Below the pieces are notes generated by a model. It worked only from the letters and a program-made list of their open reading frames with translations, did not search any database and was not told where the DNA came from. DNA of 34,810 bases, taken from Chloroflexia bacterium. GTDB taxonomy: Bacteria; Chloroflexota; Chloroflexia; Thermomicrobiales; CFX8. Of the stretch, positions 23,416 through 31,364 are shown in pieces. Each line of letters opens with the position of its first letter. Position 1 is the first letter of the stretch. The stretch lies in contig JAUIIK010000046.1 of assembly GCA_030431755.1 (NCBI GenBank), positions 1-34,810 on the forward strand, read 5' to 3'. The translations under genes and the position numbers were made by a program.

Positions 23416-24597
23416 ATGCGCGCTTCGATAATCTCCGTTGGATCTGAGATTCTTCGCGGAACGCTCCTCGACACCAACGCCCAATACTTCGCGCAAGAAC
23501 TCCACGCGCTCGGCGCATCGGTAGCTCAGATCACGCAGGTTCCCGATGAGCTTGACGCGATCACTGAGGCACTTGCATCGGTATGCGCGCGATCAGCCGT
23601 CGTGGTTATGTCGGGCGGCCTCGGCCCGACCGACGACGACCTCTCCCGCGAGGCTGTCATCGCCCTCACCGGCGAGTCACCTACGATCAACACGACAATC
23701 GTCGACGAGATCCGGGCGCGTTTCGAACTGCGTGGCGACGCGATGCCACAGCGCAACGAGAAGCAAGCGTGGCAGATTCCCTCAGCGCGCATCGTGCCAA
23801 ATCCGCACGGCACCGCCCCGGGCTGGATCGTGAGCCACGGAGAAGCGACAGTCGTCTTACTGCCAGGGCCGCCGCGCGAGAACCGCCCAATGTGGGTCGA
23901 CGAAGTGCGTGGAAGCCTGGCGAGGCTTATGTCAAACACAGCGATCGTAAGCAGAACAATCAAAACGATCGGCATCGGCGAGTCTGCCGTGGCCGACCGC
24001 CTGGCTCACCTGATCGCGCGAGGATGGCCGGAGATCGCCACCTACGCAAAGCGCGACGGTGTGCATGTGACAGTCACCGCCAGTCAACCCGATCTCAATG
24101 CCGCCGACGCAGCCGTGCGTGCCACGATCGCCGCTATCGTCGACGAGCTCGACGGCTGGGTGTATGGCTATGGCGACGATTCTCTGGCGGGCGCGGCAAC
24201 TCAGCAACTCGCCGCAGCAGCCGCGAAGCTCGCCCTCTGGGAAGCCGGAACCGCCGGGGTTGTAACGAACATGCTGATGTCGGATCCACAGTCAGCCGGC
24301 GTCGTCGCGGACGCTCGCGTCTGGAACGCCGGCGATACATCGGCGCGCGAGCTTGCGCGCGCCGCTACGCGCGAGTCGGGCATCGGCATCGCGGCGGCCG
24401 TCGTTGTCAACATCTCCGATGAGAGTCAGAAAGTGACCGACGGCGCGGTAGAGATCGCGCTCGCCCACGCCGGCACGATCATCGACGACACAGCCAACGT
24501 CCGCGGCGCGCCCGAGGAGATCCGCCGCCGCGCGGCGCTTCTTACCGCCGAGTTTCTCTGGCGTGAGCTGCGGAGCGCGGCAGGTCTCCTGAACTAG
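23416..24597 (+). CDS. cinA: CinA-family protein with a degenerate deamidase domain
   Basis: A 393-aa two-domain protein. The N-terminal molybdopterin-binding/COG1058 domain (about 1-165) is well conserved: RASIISVGSEILRGT and MSGGLGPTDDDLSREA, linked in the family to ADP-ribose/NADH pyrophosphatase-type activity. The C-terminal PncC domain (NMN deamidase in intact members) begins near 265, but the AESCTGG active-site motif reads WEAGTAG (275-281), so the nucleophilic Ser is Ala, and the later GIAGPGG-type loop is absent. It is therefore probably inactive as a deamidase. ATG 23416 gives the standard start; GTG 23401 is possible. The last 56 bases overlap the convergent GT2 gene. Confidence 0.88.
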   Translation: MRASIISVGSEILRGTLLDTNAQYFAQELHALGASVAQITQVPDELDAITEALASVCARSAVVVMSGGLGPTDDDLSREAVIALTGESPTINTTIVDEIRARFELRGDAMPQRNEKQAWQIPSARIVPNPHGTAPGWIVSHGEATVVLLPGPPRENRPMWVDEVRGSLARLMSNTAIVSRTIKTIGIGESAVADRLAHLIARGWPEIATYAKRDGVHVTVTASQPDLNAADAAVRATIAAIVDELDGWVYGYGDDSLAGAATQQLAAAAAKLALWEAGTAGVVTNMLMSDPQSAGVVADARVWNAGDTSARELARAATRESGIGIAAAVVVNISDESQKVTDGAVEIALAHAGTIIDDTANVRGAPEEIRRRAALLTAEFLWRELRSAAGLLN

Positions 24598-25588
24598 TCC
24601 GCTGCTGCCACCCGGTCTTCCACAGCCGGCCGTTACCGTCGCGTCGCACGCGCCAGAGCAGACCCGCTGGATAGCCCAGCATCTTCGCAACGTCGCCGAG
24701 CACGATCTGCGCTGTAGCAAGCGCCAGGGCACTGCCAAGTGATCCGCCGGACCTTGACTCACGCGATCTACGCCGGATGCGCTTGAACACCTTCAACAGG
24801 TGCGCGGCGCCGGCCAGCGCGAGCAAGCCGAGCTCCCGCGGACGGCGGCGGGCAACAATGAGCGCCGCCACCCCATACGACGCGTAGCGAATGCAGTGCC
24901 GTGCGAAGAACAGTCCCGCCTTGCCATCGCCACGCGCGTAGGCATAGTACTGTCGAAAGAACGAGCGCGGCCCCCGCCTCGGCATGAATCGGACGATTGC
25001 GTCCCGCGCTGTCACCTGCCGCGCGCCTGCACGCCGCAGCTGGAGGTCAAACACGAGATCTTCGCAGTAGTCCAGCCACTCCGGATAGCTGAAGCCCGCT
25101 TCAAACCAACGTCGCCTGACCGCTACCGAGCGGCTCGAAGGGAGAAAGCGATCCTCGTCAATCTCCTCGGCATCTGGCAGGGTGGCTGCCGCGAGCGCGT
25201 AGGTCCACCGATCAGGCGTCTCCGGGCGAAAGAACCCGGCGGAGACATCTACATTCGGCGACAACTCGAACGGCGCGATGAGAGACGCGAGCCAATCCGG
25301 TTCGGCCACGGTCCCGGCATCGGTAATCGCAACAACGTCCCCGCTAGCGCTCGCGATGCCGATGTTCCGTCCGGTTGAGATATTCGCGCCGGGCGCGGAG
25401 AGAATGCGTATCGGGAACGGTAATTGCGTTGAGCTCAGTAGTTCGAGCGTTCCATCAGTGCTGCCGCCATCGACGATCAGGCACTCGTCGGGCAAGCGGG
25501 TCTGCGCCGCAAGTCCATTGAGCCAGCCCGGCAGGCTGCCATACTCGTTGAGTACCGTTGCGACGACGCTGACGCTCGTTGCGCTCAT
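24542..25588 (-). CDS. GT2 family glycosyltransferase
   Basis: A 348-aa GT-A enzyme. N-terminal VSVVATVLNEYGSLPGWL, VDGGSTDGT (nucleotide-binding Asp), GANISTGRNIGI and ITDAGT (metal-site region) are typical of family 2. The C-terminal third is rich in Arg with one or two hydrophobic stretches (YGVAALIVARRR and LGLLALAGAAHLL), so it may be membrane-associated. The tail of about 25 residues reads through sequence that encodes the end of cinA on the other strand and is not family-like. ATG at 25586-25588 overlaps the ybeY stop (ATGA). It is the last gene of the yqeY-pgpH-ybeY operon. Confidence 0.88.
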   Translation of the reverse strand: MSATSVSVVATVLNEYGSLPGWLNGLAAQTRLPDECLIVDGGSTDGTLELLSSTQLPFPIRILSAPGANISTGRNIGIASASGDVVAITDAGTVAEPDWLASLIAPFELSPNVDVSAGFFRPETPDRWTYALAAATLPDAEEIDEDRFLPSSRSVAVRRRWFEAGFSYPEWLDYCEDLVFDLQLRRAGARQVTARDAIVRFMPRRGPRSFFRQYYAYARGDGKAGLFFARHCIRYASYGVAALIVARRRPRELGLLALAGAAHLLKVFKRIRRRSRESRSGGSLGSALALATAQIVLGDVAKMLGYPAGLLWRVRRDGNGRLWKTGWQQRTSSGDLPRSAAHARETRR

Positions 25589-26040
25589 GGCTGTCGCTGT
25601 CCCATTGTGCGAGCGAGCGCGATCAGTTGCGCCTGGCGGTCCAGCATTGCCCGGCGAGCATCGTCGTTCTGGTCGTCCCAGCCGACGAGATGCAGCAGGC
25701 CATGTACCGCCAGGAAGACGATCTCGTCGCGCCAGTCATGTCCCGCAGCCGCGGCCTGTGACCGGGCGACATCCAGACAGATTGCAATGTCCCCGTCGAC
25801 GACTCCCGCGCGTGTATCACCAGACGGAAAAGTAATAACGTCCGTCGGGCCCGGATCGTCCATGAACCGCTCGTGGAGGTTGCAGATCTCATCAACGCCC
25901 ACAATCAGGACCGTGACCGTGCCAAACCGAACGCGCTCAGTCGTCTCGATGACACGAGCGATCAGGCCGATCTGCTCAGCCAGTGACCGCAGTACCGCTG
26001 CACCGAGGCCGCACCCGGCTGATTGCTCGACCGCAATCAC
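25585..26040 (-). CDS. ybeY: Endoribonuclease YbeY
   Basis: A 151-aa rRNA maturation and quality-control protein, by family. The zinc-site helix reads HGLLHLVGWDD: H113 and H117 are present, but the third ligand, normally His ten residues after the first, is Asp123. The upstream PTDVITFP motif is intact. The conserved Arg of the usual LNxxYR segment is Met here (LHERFM), a variation seen in some branches of the family. GTG at 26038-26040. It lies ten bases after pgpH, the usual neighbour. Confidence 0.92.
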   Translation of the reverse strand: MIAVEQSAGCGLGAAVLRSLAEQIGLIARVIETTERVRFGTVTVLIVGVDEICNLHERFMDDPGPTDVITFPSGDTRAGVVDGDIAICLDVARSQAAAAGHDWRDEIVFLAVHGLLHLVGWDDQNDDARRAMLDRQAQLIALARTMGQRQP

Positions 26041-26049
26041 AGCTGAAGT

Positions 26050-28251
26050 CTAGTTAGCAGATGGCGCGGCCGCCGGTTCGGCGACTGCGGGCTCATCCTG
26101 ACGGCGGTCAGGCACGCGCTCCGGATACTCGAGTCGCGGATGGTAGATGCCTTCGAGTATCTGGATGAACGAAGTCTCGATCACTTTGAGATCGCTAAAG
26201 GTGAGCCGGCACTCGTCGAGCTGGCCCGCGTCCACGCGTGCGCGGATAATCCCATGAACGAACTCTACCAACCGTTCGGACTCGCTCTTGCGGTCACCAT
26301 CCGCGGCATTCTCGAAGAGCTTGCCGCTCTGGGCCATCGACCGCACCGCGGCTTCTACTGAGTCCGCCAACATGATGATCGCAGCTTCCCGCGTCTGCGG
26401 CTTTGGTCCAGGATAGGTGAAGTCCGCCGGATCGACATCCTCATTCGCTTGCATAGCCTTGCGGTAGAAGAACTCGACCCGTGTCGTGCCGTGGTGCTGC
26501 GCTATGACGTCGACAATCGACTGCGGCAGGCGCTGTTTCTTAGCCATCCGGACACCGTCCCGCGTGTGGTCGATGATGATCTGGGCGCTGACGTGCGGGT
26601 CGAGCCCGTCATGAACGTTCCCTATGTTCGCCTGATTCTCGATGAAGAACGTCGGATGCTCCATCTTCCCGATATCGTGGTAGAGCACGGCGACACGCGC
26701 AAACAGCGGGTCCGCGTCCACGGCCGCCGCCGCCGCCTCTGCCAGATTGCTGACGATAATCGAGTGGTGATAGGTGCCTGGGGCTTCCTGGGCGAGGCGC
26801 TGCAAGAGTGGTTGACGAGGATGGGCCAGCTCATGTAGCTGGAGATTCGTGAGAATGCCGAAGATCGACCCCAGTACACTGAAGGAGAGGAACGTGATCG
26901 ACGCTGCGAGCGCGCCCGACAACGCCGTCTCGATCAGAATGCGCCCGGCCGTCGCCCCGTCGAAGCCGCCGGAGATGAGCGAGATGCTCAACCCCACAGC
27001 AAAGGTCGCGACTGCAACCGCGATACCGGACCAGACAAAGTCAATCGTGCGGTCCGCGCGATGGATGACGACTGCGCCGGTCAGCCCGGCGATGAAATAC
27101 AAGAGCGTCAATTCAAGCGACAACCCGGTGATTACCCCGGCGTACAGCGCGATGAAGACCGCGACCACCGTCGCAAATTGAATGTTTACGAGGATAGCCA
27201 GCAACATCGCGGACGCGGCGATGGGGAGCATGTACTGAATGTCCGGTTGCGGCAGGAGCACACGCGCCGCAATGACTGGCCCCAATACGACGATCGCCAC
27301 GAGGATCAGCTGCCGATTGCGCCAGACAGCCTCGCCAAAGAGGAACAGGTAAGCCGTCAGCGCGACGGTCAACACGACCATCATCGCTGCGACACCGAAG
27401 CTCTCGTCCGAGTCCAGCTGGCTGCGGAGCAGCCCAAGCGCCTCCAACGCTTCGATGTCGCGCTCAGTTATCGCATCTCCATCGCGAACAATCGCCTGGC
27501 CGGCCTTGACCGAAACAGTGACCGGCTCAACGGCGTCGATTGCCGCTTGCCGCGTTGACTGCGTCGCCTCGTCGTCGATGAACACGTTTGGACGCACGAA
27601 CGCCGAGGCAATCGCCACAGCGAGATCCTGCTGAGTCGTCGTCAGGAAGGACGAAACCTCGCGGTCGAGTCCCAGCCTCGCAGCCTCCACTCCATCGCTT
27701 TGAAGCTCGTTGCTCATCGTCTCGTCCACGAGACGTTGTGCCTGTGTCCGGATTTCCGTCCACGAGTTAGGCGAGATCTGGACCAGTAGAGCCGACTCCT
27801 CGTCGGTTAGCGCTGGCAGCGCCGACTGCACGATCTCGATCTTCTCAGCCTCAGGCGCGCTGGATTCTCGCACCTCAGTCGCACTGCTCAGAAAGCTCCC
27901 GAGATCGCCAAGCGCATCCTCGCGCACTTCAGGATCGTAGGACTTGACGATGTTGTTGACATCCGACCCGGCCTCGCGCCGGGCTTCCTCAGTCCGGAGA
28001 TCGCTGACATAGGAGACATCGCCCTCCGCCTTGTAGGTTTCCTGAGCGATATCACCAGCCTGGAGCACAGTTTCGCCAGGAGTCCAGTTGATGAAGACTG
28101 CCGCCGTCGTCACGGCAGAAACTGCCAGCATGAAGATTGCCAGCCGCAGCACATCCTTCAACGTCCCGCGATCACCTGCAATCGGCTGGTCGAGGAAACC
28201 GCCGTTACCCTTGCCGTTTGGTTTTTCGGTCCCGGTCACCGTGCTGACCAC
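26050..28251 (-). CDS. pgpH: 7TM-HD phosphodiesterase (PgpH family, cyclic di-AMP)
   Basis: A 733-aa membrane protein. An N-terminal transmembrane helix (36-53), a large extracellular sensor domain (about 54-283), about seven transmembrane helices (about 285-465) and a cytoplasmic HD domain (470-700) follow in family order. HD motifs: GTYHHSIIVSNLAE, LYHDIGKMEHP (H525-D526), then HTRDGVRMAKK and AQHHGT. Related proteins hydrolyse cyclic di-AMP; this specificity is inferred from family. GTG at 28249-28251. It follows yqeY by 36 bases and precedes ybeY; phoH, often next to it, is not in the window. Confidence 0.93.
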   Translation of the reverse strand: MVSTVTGTEKPNGKGNGGFLDQPIAGDRGTLKDVLRLAIFMLAVSAVTTAAVFINWTPGETVLQAGDIAQETYKAEGDVSYVSDLRTEEARREAGSDVNNIVKSYDPEVREDALGDLGSFLSSATEVRESSAPEAEKIEIVQSALPALTDEESALLVQISPNSWTEIRTQAQRLVDETMSNELQSDGVEAARLGLDREVSSFLTTTQQDLAVAIASAFVRPNVFIDDEATQSTRQAAIDAVEPVTVSVKAGQAIVRDGDAITERDIEALEALGLLRSQLDSDESFGVAAMMVVLTVALTAYLFLFGEAVWRNRQLILVAIVVLGPVIAARVLLPQPDIQYMLPIAASAMLLAILVNIQFATVVAVFIALYAGVITGLSLELTLLYFIAGLTGAVVIHRADRTIDFVWSGIAVAVATFAVGLSISLISGGFDGATAGRILIETALSGALAASITFLSFSVLGSIFGILTNLQLHELAHPRQPLLQRLAQEAPGTYHHSIIVSNLAEAAAAAVDADPLFARVAVLYHDIGKMEHPTFFIENQANIGNVHDGLDPHVSAQIIIDHTRDGVRMAKKQRLPQSIVDVIAQHHGTTRVEFFYRKAMQANEDVDPADFTYPGPKPQTREAAIIMLADSVEAAVRSMAQSGKLFENAADGDRKSESERLVEFVHGIIRARVDAGQLDECRLTFSDLKVIETSFIQILEGIYHPRLEYPERVPDRRQDEPAVAEPAAAPSAN

Positions 28252-28287
28252 GATCGAGTCCTTCAGTGAATGCTGGCGGTAGCTGGT

Positions 28288-28785
28288 CTATGAGGTCGGG
28301 GATTCGACGCTTTCGGCACGCCGCCGCAACGCAGCCGACGCAAGCTGACTCACGAGGCGGTTGTCCGCTCGTCCTCCAGTTGCCTCGATCACTGCCGGCA
28401 TGAGGGTCCGCATATCAGCCGGACCTGTCAAACCGAGCTCGTCGATCTTGGCGACGACAACCCGCTCGAGTTCGTCGGCCTCCAGCGGCTTCAGGTCATT
28501 GGGCAAGTACGTCAGCAATATGTCAAGCTCAAGCCGCTCTTTGCCGGCGAGGTCTTCGCGTCCGGCTTTCTCGTAGGCGTCGATAGAATCACGTCGCTGC
28601 TTGATCTGGGCCTGGACGACTTCAACCTCGTCGTCTGCTTCAAGCTCGCGCTGGAGCTCAATCTGACGATTCTTGAACGCCGACCGCAGCAAGCGCACGA
28701 CATCGCGCCGATCGGTATCGCCAGCCTTCATGGCGGTCTTGAGATCCTGGATGAGACGGTCCGAAATCGACGTTGACACTTCCAT
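28288..28785 (-). CDS. yqeY: YqeY / GatB-like domain protein
   Basis: A 165-aa helical protein whose domain also ends GatB and GlnRS, where it contacts tRNA. It starts at SISDRLIQDLKTAMKAGD (D-rich), then RRDVVRLLRSAFKN, and ends in a C-terminal half with the GRADNRLVSQLASAAL segment. I chose ATG at 28783-28785, which has AGAGGA just upstream; the open frame continues upstream to 28914, through the promoter. It is the first gene of the yqeY-pgpH-ybeY-GT2 operon. Confidence 0.9.
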   Translation of the reverse strand: MEVSTSISDRLIQDLKTAMKAGDTDRRDVVRLLRSAFKNRQIELQRELEADDEVEVVQAQIKQRRDSIDAYEKAGREDLAGKERLELDILLTYLPNDLKPLEADELERVVVAKIDELGLTGPADMRTLMPAVIEATGGRADNRLVSQLASAALRRRAESVESPTS

Positions 28786-28825
28786 CGTCCTCTCGCCTGT
28801 TCGAGCGGCCCCCTCACAGGCTCCT

Positions 28826-28854
28826 CGGTAGGCGTCTGTACAATCGGTAGGCGA
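28826..28854. repeat. Two TCGGTAGGCG boxes in the yqeY leader
   Basis: Perfect 10-base direct copies at 28826-28835 and 28845-28854, 19 bases apart (about two helical turns), between the yqeY promoter and gene. The position over the transcript start and early leader fits a repressor or mRNA-binding site. Confidence 0.55.
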
Positions 28855-28860
28855 AACGGA

Positions 28861-28890
28861 ATTATACGAATCGCGACCAGCCACGGTCAA
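28861..28890 (-). promoter_or_regulatory. Promoter of the yqeY-pgpH-ybeY operon
   Basis: On the minus strand TTGACC (28885-28890) and TATAAT (28861-28866) are separated by 18 bases: 5/6 and 6/6 consensus matches. It fires toward yqeY. Confidence 0.75.
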
Positions 28891-28942
28891 TGACGGGCAG
28901 AGCGGCCCGCGCATAGAACGCGTAAGGGACGAAAGTCAAGCC

Positions 28943-29782
28943 ATGCCAGAGCTTCCCGAGGTCGAGACAGTCTGCCGAACACTCCGTGAACCGTTGGTGG
29001 GGCGCACGATTTCCGCCGCGGTCGTCACCTGGCCGCGGACGGTCGAGCCACTTGATCCCGGCGACTTCACCGCACGAGTCTCCGACGCGACCGTCGACGC
29101 AATCGAACGCCGCGCCAAGCTCATCGTCGCCCGGCTCTCGACCGGCGACACCCTCACAACACACCTCCGGATGACCGGCAAACTCCTCTACACCAGGCAC
29201 GGCGCAACGCCGCCCGAGGAGCCTGAGCGCCATCTGCGTATCGCTTATGAGCTCGACAATCTGGACATGCTCGAGTTCTTCGACGCACGCAAGTTCGGAC
29301 GCGTGCGGCTTCATACGGCCGAGGAGTGGGACGATGTTTCCGCCAGCTACGGACCGGAGCCGCTCGATCCCGACTTCACCAGTGACTGGCTCTATCAGCG
29401 GCTGCGCGCGACGACGCGGCAGATCAAGCCGCTGCTGCTCGATCAGAAGTTCATCGCCGGGATCGGCAACATATACGCTGACGAGGCGCTATTTCTCGCG
29501 CGCATTCACCCCTTGAAGCCGGCGAACACGATCTCGCGTCGCAAGGCGGAGGCGCTCCATCAGGCAATAGTCAGCGTCCTAAGCCAGGCGATCGCCAATG
29601 CCGGAACGACACTGCGCGACTATCGTTCCGGCAGCGGCGCTATCGGCATGAACAAGCCCAACCTCAATGTATATGGCGCGCCGCCCGGCACACCGTGTCC
29701 GCGCTGCGGCGCGCGTCTCAAGCGGCTCGTCGTCGGGCAACGCGGAACTACGATTTGCCCGCGCTGTCAACGTCTCCGTTAG
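28943..29782 (+). CDS. mutM: Formamidopyrimidine-DNA glycosylase
   Basis: A 279-aa base-excision repair enzyme for 8-oxoguanine and ring-opened purines. N-terminal PELPEVETV gives the catalytic Pro2/Glu3 pair. Also seen: the LRMTGKL segment, FDARKFGR and GIGNIYADEALF in the helix-two-turn-helix. The C-terminal zinc finger has CPRCG and CPRCQ about 20 residues apart. Normal length for the family. ATG at 28943; ribosome binding site weak (GGACGAAAG). Its stop overlaps the convergent threonine-synthase-like gene by four bases. Confidence 0.97.
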   Translation: MPELPEVETVCRTLREPLVGRTISAAVVTWPRTVEPLDPGDFTARVSDATVDAIERRAKLIVARLSTGDTLTTHLRMTGKLLYTRHGATPPEEPERHLRIAYELDNLDMLEFFDARKFGRVRLHTAEEWDDVSASYGPEPLDPDFTSDWLYQRLRATTRQIKPLLLDQKFIAGIGNIYADEALFLARIHPLKPANTISRRKAEALHQAIVSVLSQAIANAGTTLRDYRSGSGAIGMNKPNLNVYGAPPGTPCPRCGARLKRLVVGQRGTTICPRCQRLR

Positions 29783-31029
29783 GCCTCGTTCGCGTACCAG
29801 TTGTCGATGACGTCGGCGACATCCCCGGCCCCCGGTGTCAGCACCGGATAGTCGCCGTCGACGAGATCGACATGCTTGAGCCCGGAGCCGGTCCCGAAGA
29901 TGATGACCTCGTCCGATTCCGATAGGAACCCGGATTCCCGCAGTTGACCGGTTGCCGCGACACAGGCGCCGACCTCTGGTGACATGTGCATGCCTTCGAC
30001 CGACGATATCAGCTGGGTCGCGGCAAGCAAGTCCTCATCCGTGACGGCAATCGCCGTCCCGCCGCTGGCGCGCACCGCGTCGAGGATCAGGTAGTCACCA
30101 ATCGCCACCGGCACCCGCACGCCGGGCGCGATCGTTGTGGCGTTCTCCCAGAGCGGCGCATGCCGTTCGCCATCCTCATAGGCCTTGACAATCGGCGCGC
30201 AGCCGGTCGATTGGACAACGACCATCTTCGGCCGCTTGCTGCCAATGAACCCCATCTGTTCGAGCTCGTCAAAGGCCTTCCACATGCCGACGATGCCGGT
30301 TCCTCCGCCTGTCGGATAGATGACGGCTTCCGGCACACGCCAGCCGAGCTGTTCGACGATCTCGTAGCCCATCGTCTTCTTGCCCTCAGCCCGGTACGGC
30401 TCCTTCAACGTCGAGACGTCGAACCAGCCGCGGTCAGCCGCGTGGGCGTTGACAATCGCGCCGGCGTCGTTGATCAGACCGTCGACGAGGAAGACCTTGG
30501 CGCCGAGCGCCCGGCACTCGCGCTTGAACGTCTCCGGCGCGTCCTCTGGCATGAAGACATAGGCGTCCATCCCACCGCGCGCTAGGTATGCGCTGGCCGC
30601 AGCCGCCGCGTTGCCGGCGGAAGGCAAGGCGATCGCTTTGACGCCAAGCTCCCGCGCACGTGAAACCGCCGCGCCGAGGCCGCGCGCCTTGAAGGAGCCG
30701 GTCGGATTGCGCCCTTCGTCTTTGACCAGCAAATTGGGAACACCGAGCTGCGCGCCGAGGCGTGACGCGTGAAGCAGCGGCGTGCCGCCCTCGCCAAGCG
30801 TCAAACGGTGCTCCTCGGCCCGCACCGGCATGACCTCAGCGTAGCGCCAGAGATCCCATGCGCGACGTTGTAGCGACTCCTTGGTCAAGGTGGTGGCGGC
30901 GCGCTCAAGGTCATACTCGACCAGGAGCACCTTGCCGTCCTCCGGGTCCACGGTTAGCAACTGGTCAGGGTCGTAGGACTTCCCCGACATCGAACCGACG
31001 ATTGACGTCATAGCGCTCTCGAACGCCAC
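29779..31029 (-). CDS. thrC: Threonine synthase-like PLP enzyme
   Basis: A 416-aa fold-type-II PLP protein. Seen: GEGGTPLL, the Schiff-base lysine in NPTGSFKARG (about K114), PSAGNAAAAASAYLARGG, YPTGGGTGIVGMWKAF (phosphate cup) and GSGLKHVD near the end. These match threonine synthases (O-phosphohomoserine to threonine), though a different fold-type-II lyase cannot be excluded. The usual short N-terminal cysteine motif before EYDLE is missing: that position reads DPEDGKVLLVEYDLE. I chose GTG 31027-31029, which has GGAGG four bases upstream; the frame opens further to 31107. Divergent from tRNA-Gly, no other threonine gene nearby. Confidence 0.85.
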   Translation of the reverse strand: MAFESAMTSIVGSMSGKSYDPDQLLTVDPEDGKVLLVEYDLERAATTLTKESLQRRAWDLWRYAEVMPVRAEEHRLTLGEGGTPLLHASRLGAQLGVPNLLVKDEGRNPTGSFKARGLGAAVSRARELGVKAIALPSAGNAAAAASAYLARGGMDAYVFMPEDAPETFKRECRALGAKVFLVDGLINDAGAIVNAHAADRGWFDVSTLKEPYRAEGKKTMGYEIVEQLGWRVPEAVIYPTGGGTGIVGMWKAFDELEQMGFIGSKRPKMVVVQSTGCAPIVKAYEDGERHAPLWENATTIAPGVRVPVAIGDYLILDAVRASGGTAIAVTDEDLLAATQLISSVEGMHMSPEVGACVAATGQLRESGFLSESDEVIIFGTGSGLKHVDLVDGDYPVLTPGAGDVADVIDNWYANEA

Positions 31030-31100
31030 ATTTCCTCCCTGCAAGATTCCGTGCTGTCGTTGCGCTGCCCGCCGACCGAGGGTCCGCCTCTCGGCGCTGA

Positions 31101-31129
31101 TGGACACGCGGCGCAGGCGGCACTATAAT
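31101..31129 (+). promoter_or_regulatory. Promoter of tRNA-Gly
   Basis: TGGACA (31101-31106, 5/6) and TATAAT (31124-31129, 6/6) with a 17-base spacer, 15 bases before the tRNA. Confidence 0.8.
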
Positions 31130-31144
31130 GCAATCGTGAGCTAC

Positions 31145-31217
31145 GCGGGTGTAACTCAGCTGGAAGAGTGTCTGCTTCCCAAGCAGAATGTCGTGGGTTC
31201 GAGTCCCATCACCCGCT
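31145..31217 (+). tRNA. tRNA-Gly (anticodon CCC)
   Basis: Acceptor GCGGGTG pairs with CACCCGC; anticodon stem TCTGC/GCAGA encloses TTCCCAA (anticodon CCC); T-loop TTCGAGT. Discriminator T; CCA not encoded. The tyrosine integrase begins 147 bases downstream, so the tRNA 3' end is the likely attachment site of the element. Confidence 0.97.
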
Positions 31218-31224
31218 CCCCCAG

Positions 31225-31255
31225 ACCCGTTTTCCGCATGGGAATCGGGTTTTTT
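31225..31255 (+). terminator. Rho-independent terminator after tRNA-Gly
   Basis: ACCCG (31225-31229) pairs with CGGGT (31246-31250), with further partial pairing of TTTTCC and GGGAAT inside, followed by a run of T (31250-31255). Confidence 0.8.
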
Positions 31256-31364
31256 CATGCCTGCTAGTGGGACGTTTTCGTGTTGGACTAATGCCACAGC
31301 GCATGACGACACTATAACTCCTACAGAAATAAACATGGGCATGGCCATACGAGGGGACCAAAGG

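Noticed and set aside
23149-23518. ORFs on both strands over tRNA-His and tRNA-Arg
   Set aside because: Peptides such as VAQWIEHLSSEQGVGGSSPS and GGTRTPNPL are well-known false translations of tRNA genes.
31188-31364. N-terminal extension of the integrase across tRNA-Gly and its terminator
   Set aside because: The frame is open by chance through the tRNA T-arm and hairpin. ATG 31365 has a good ribosome binding site and gives the family-like N-terminus.
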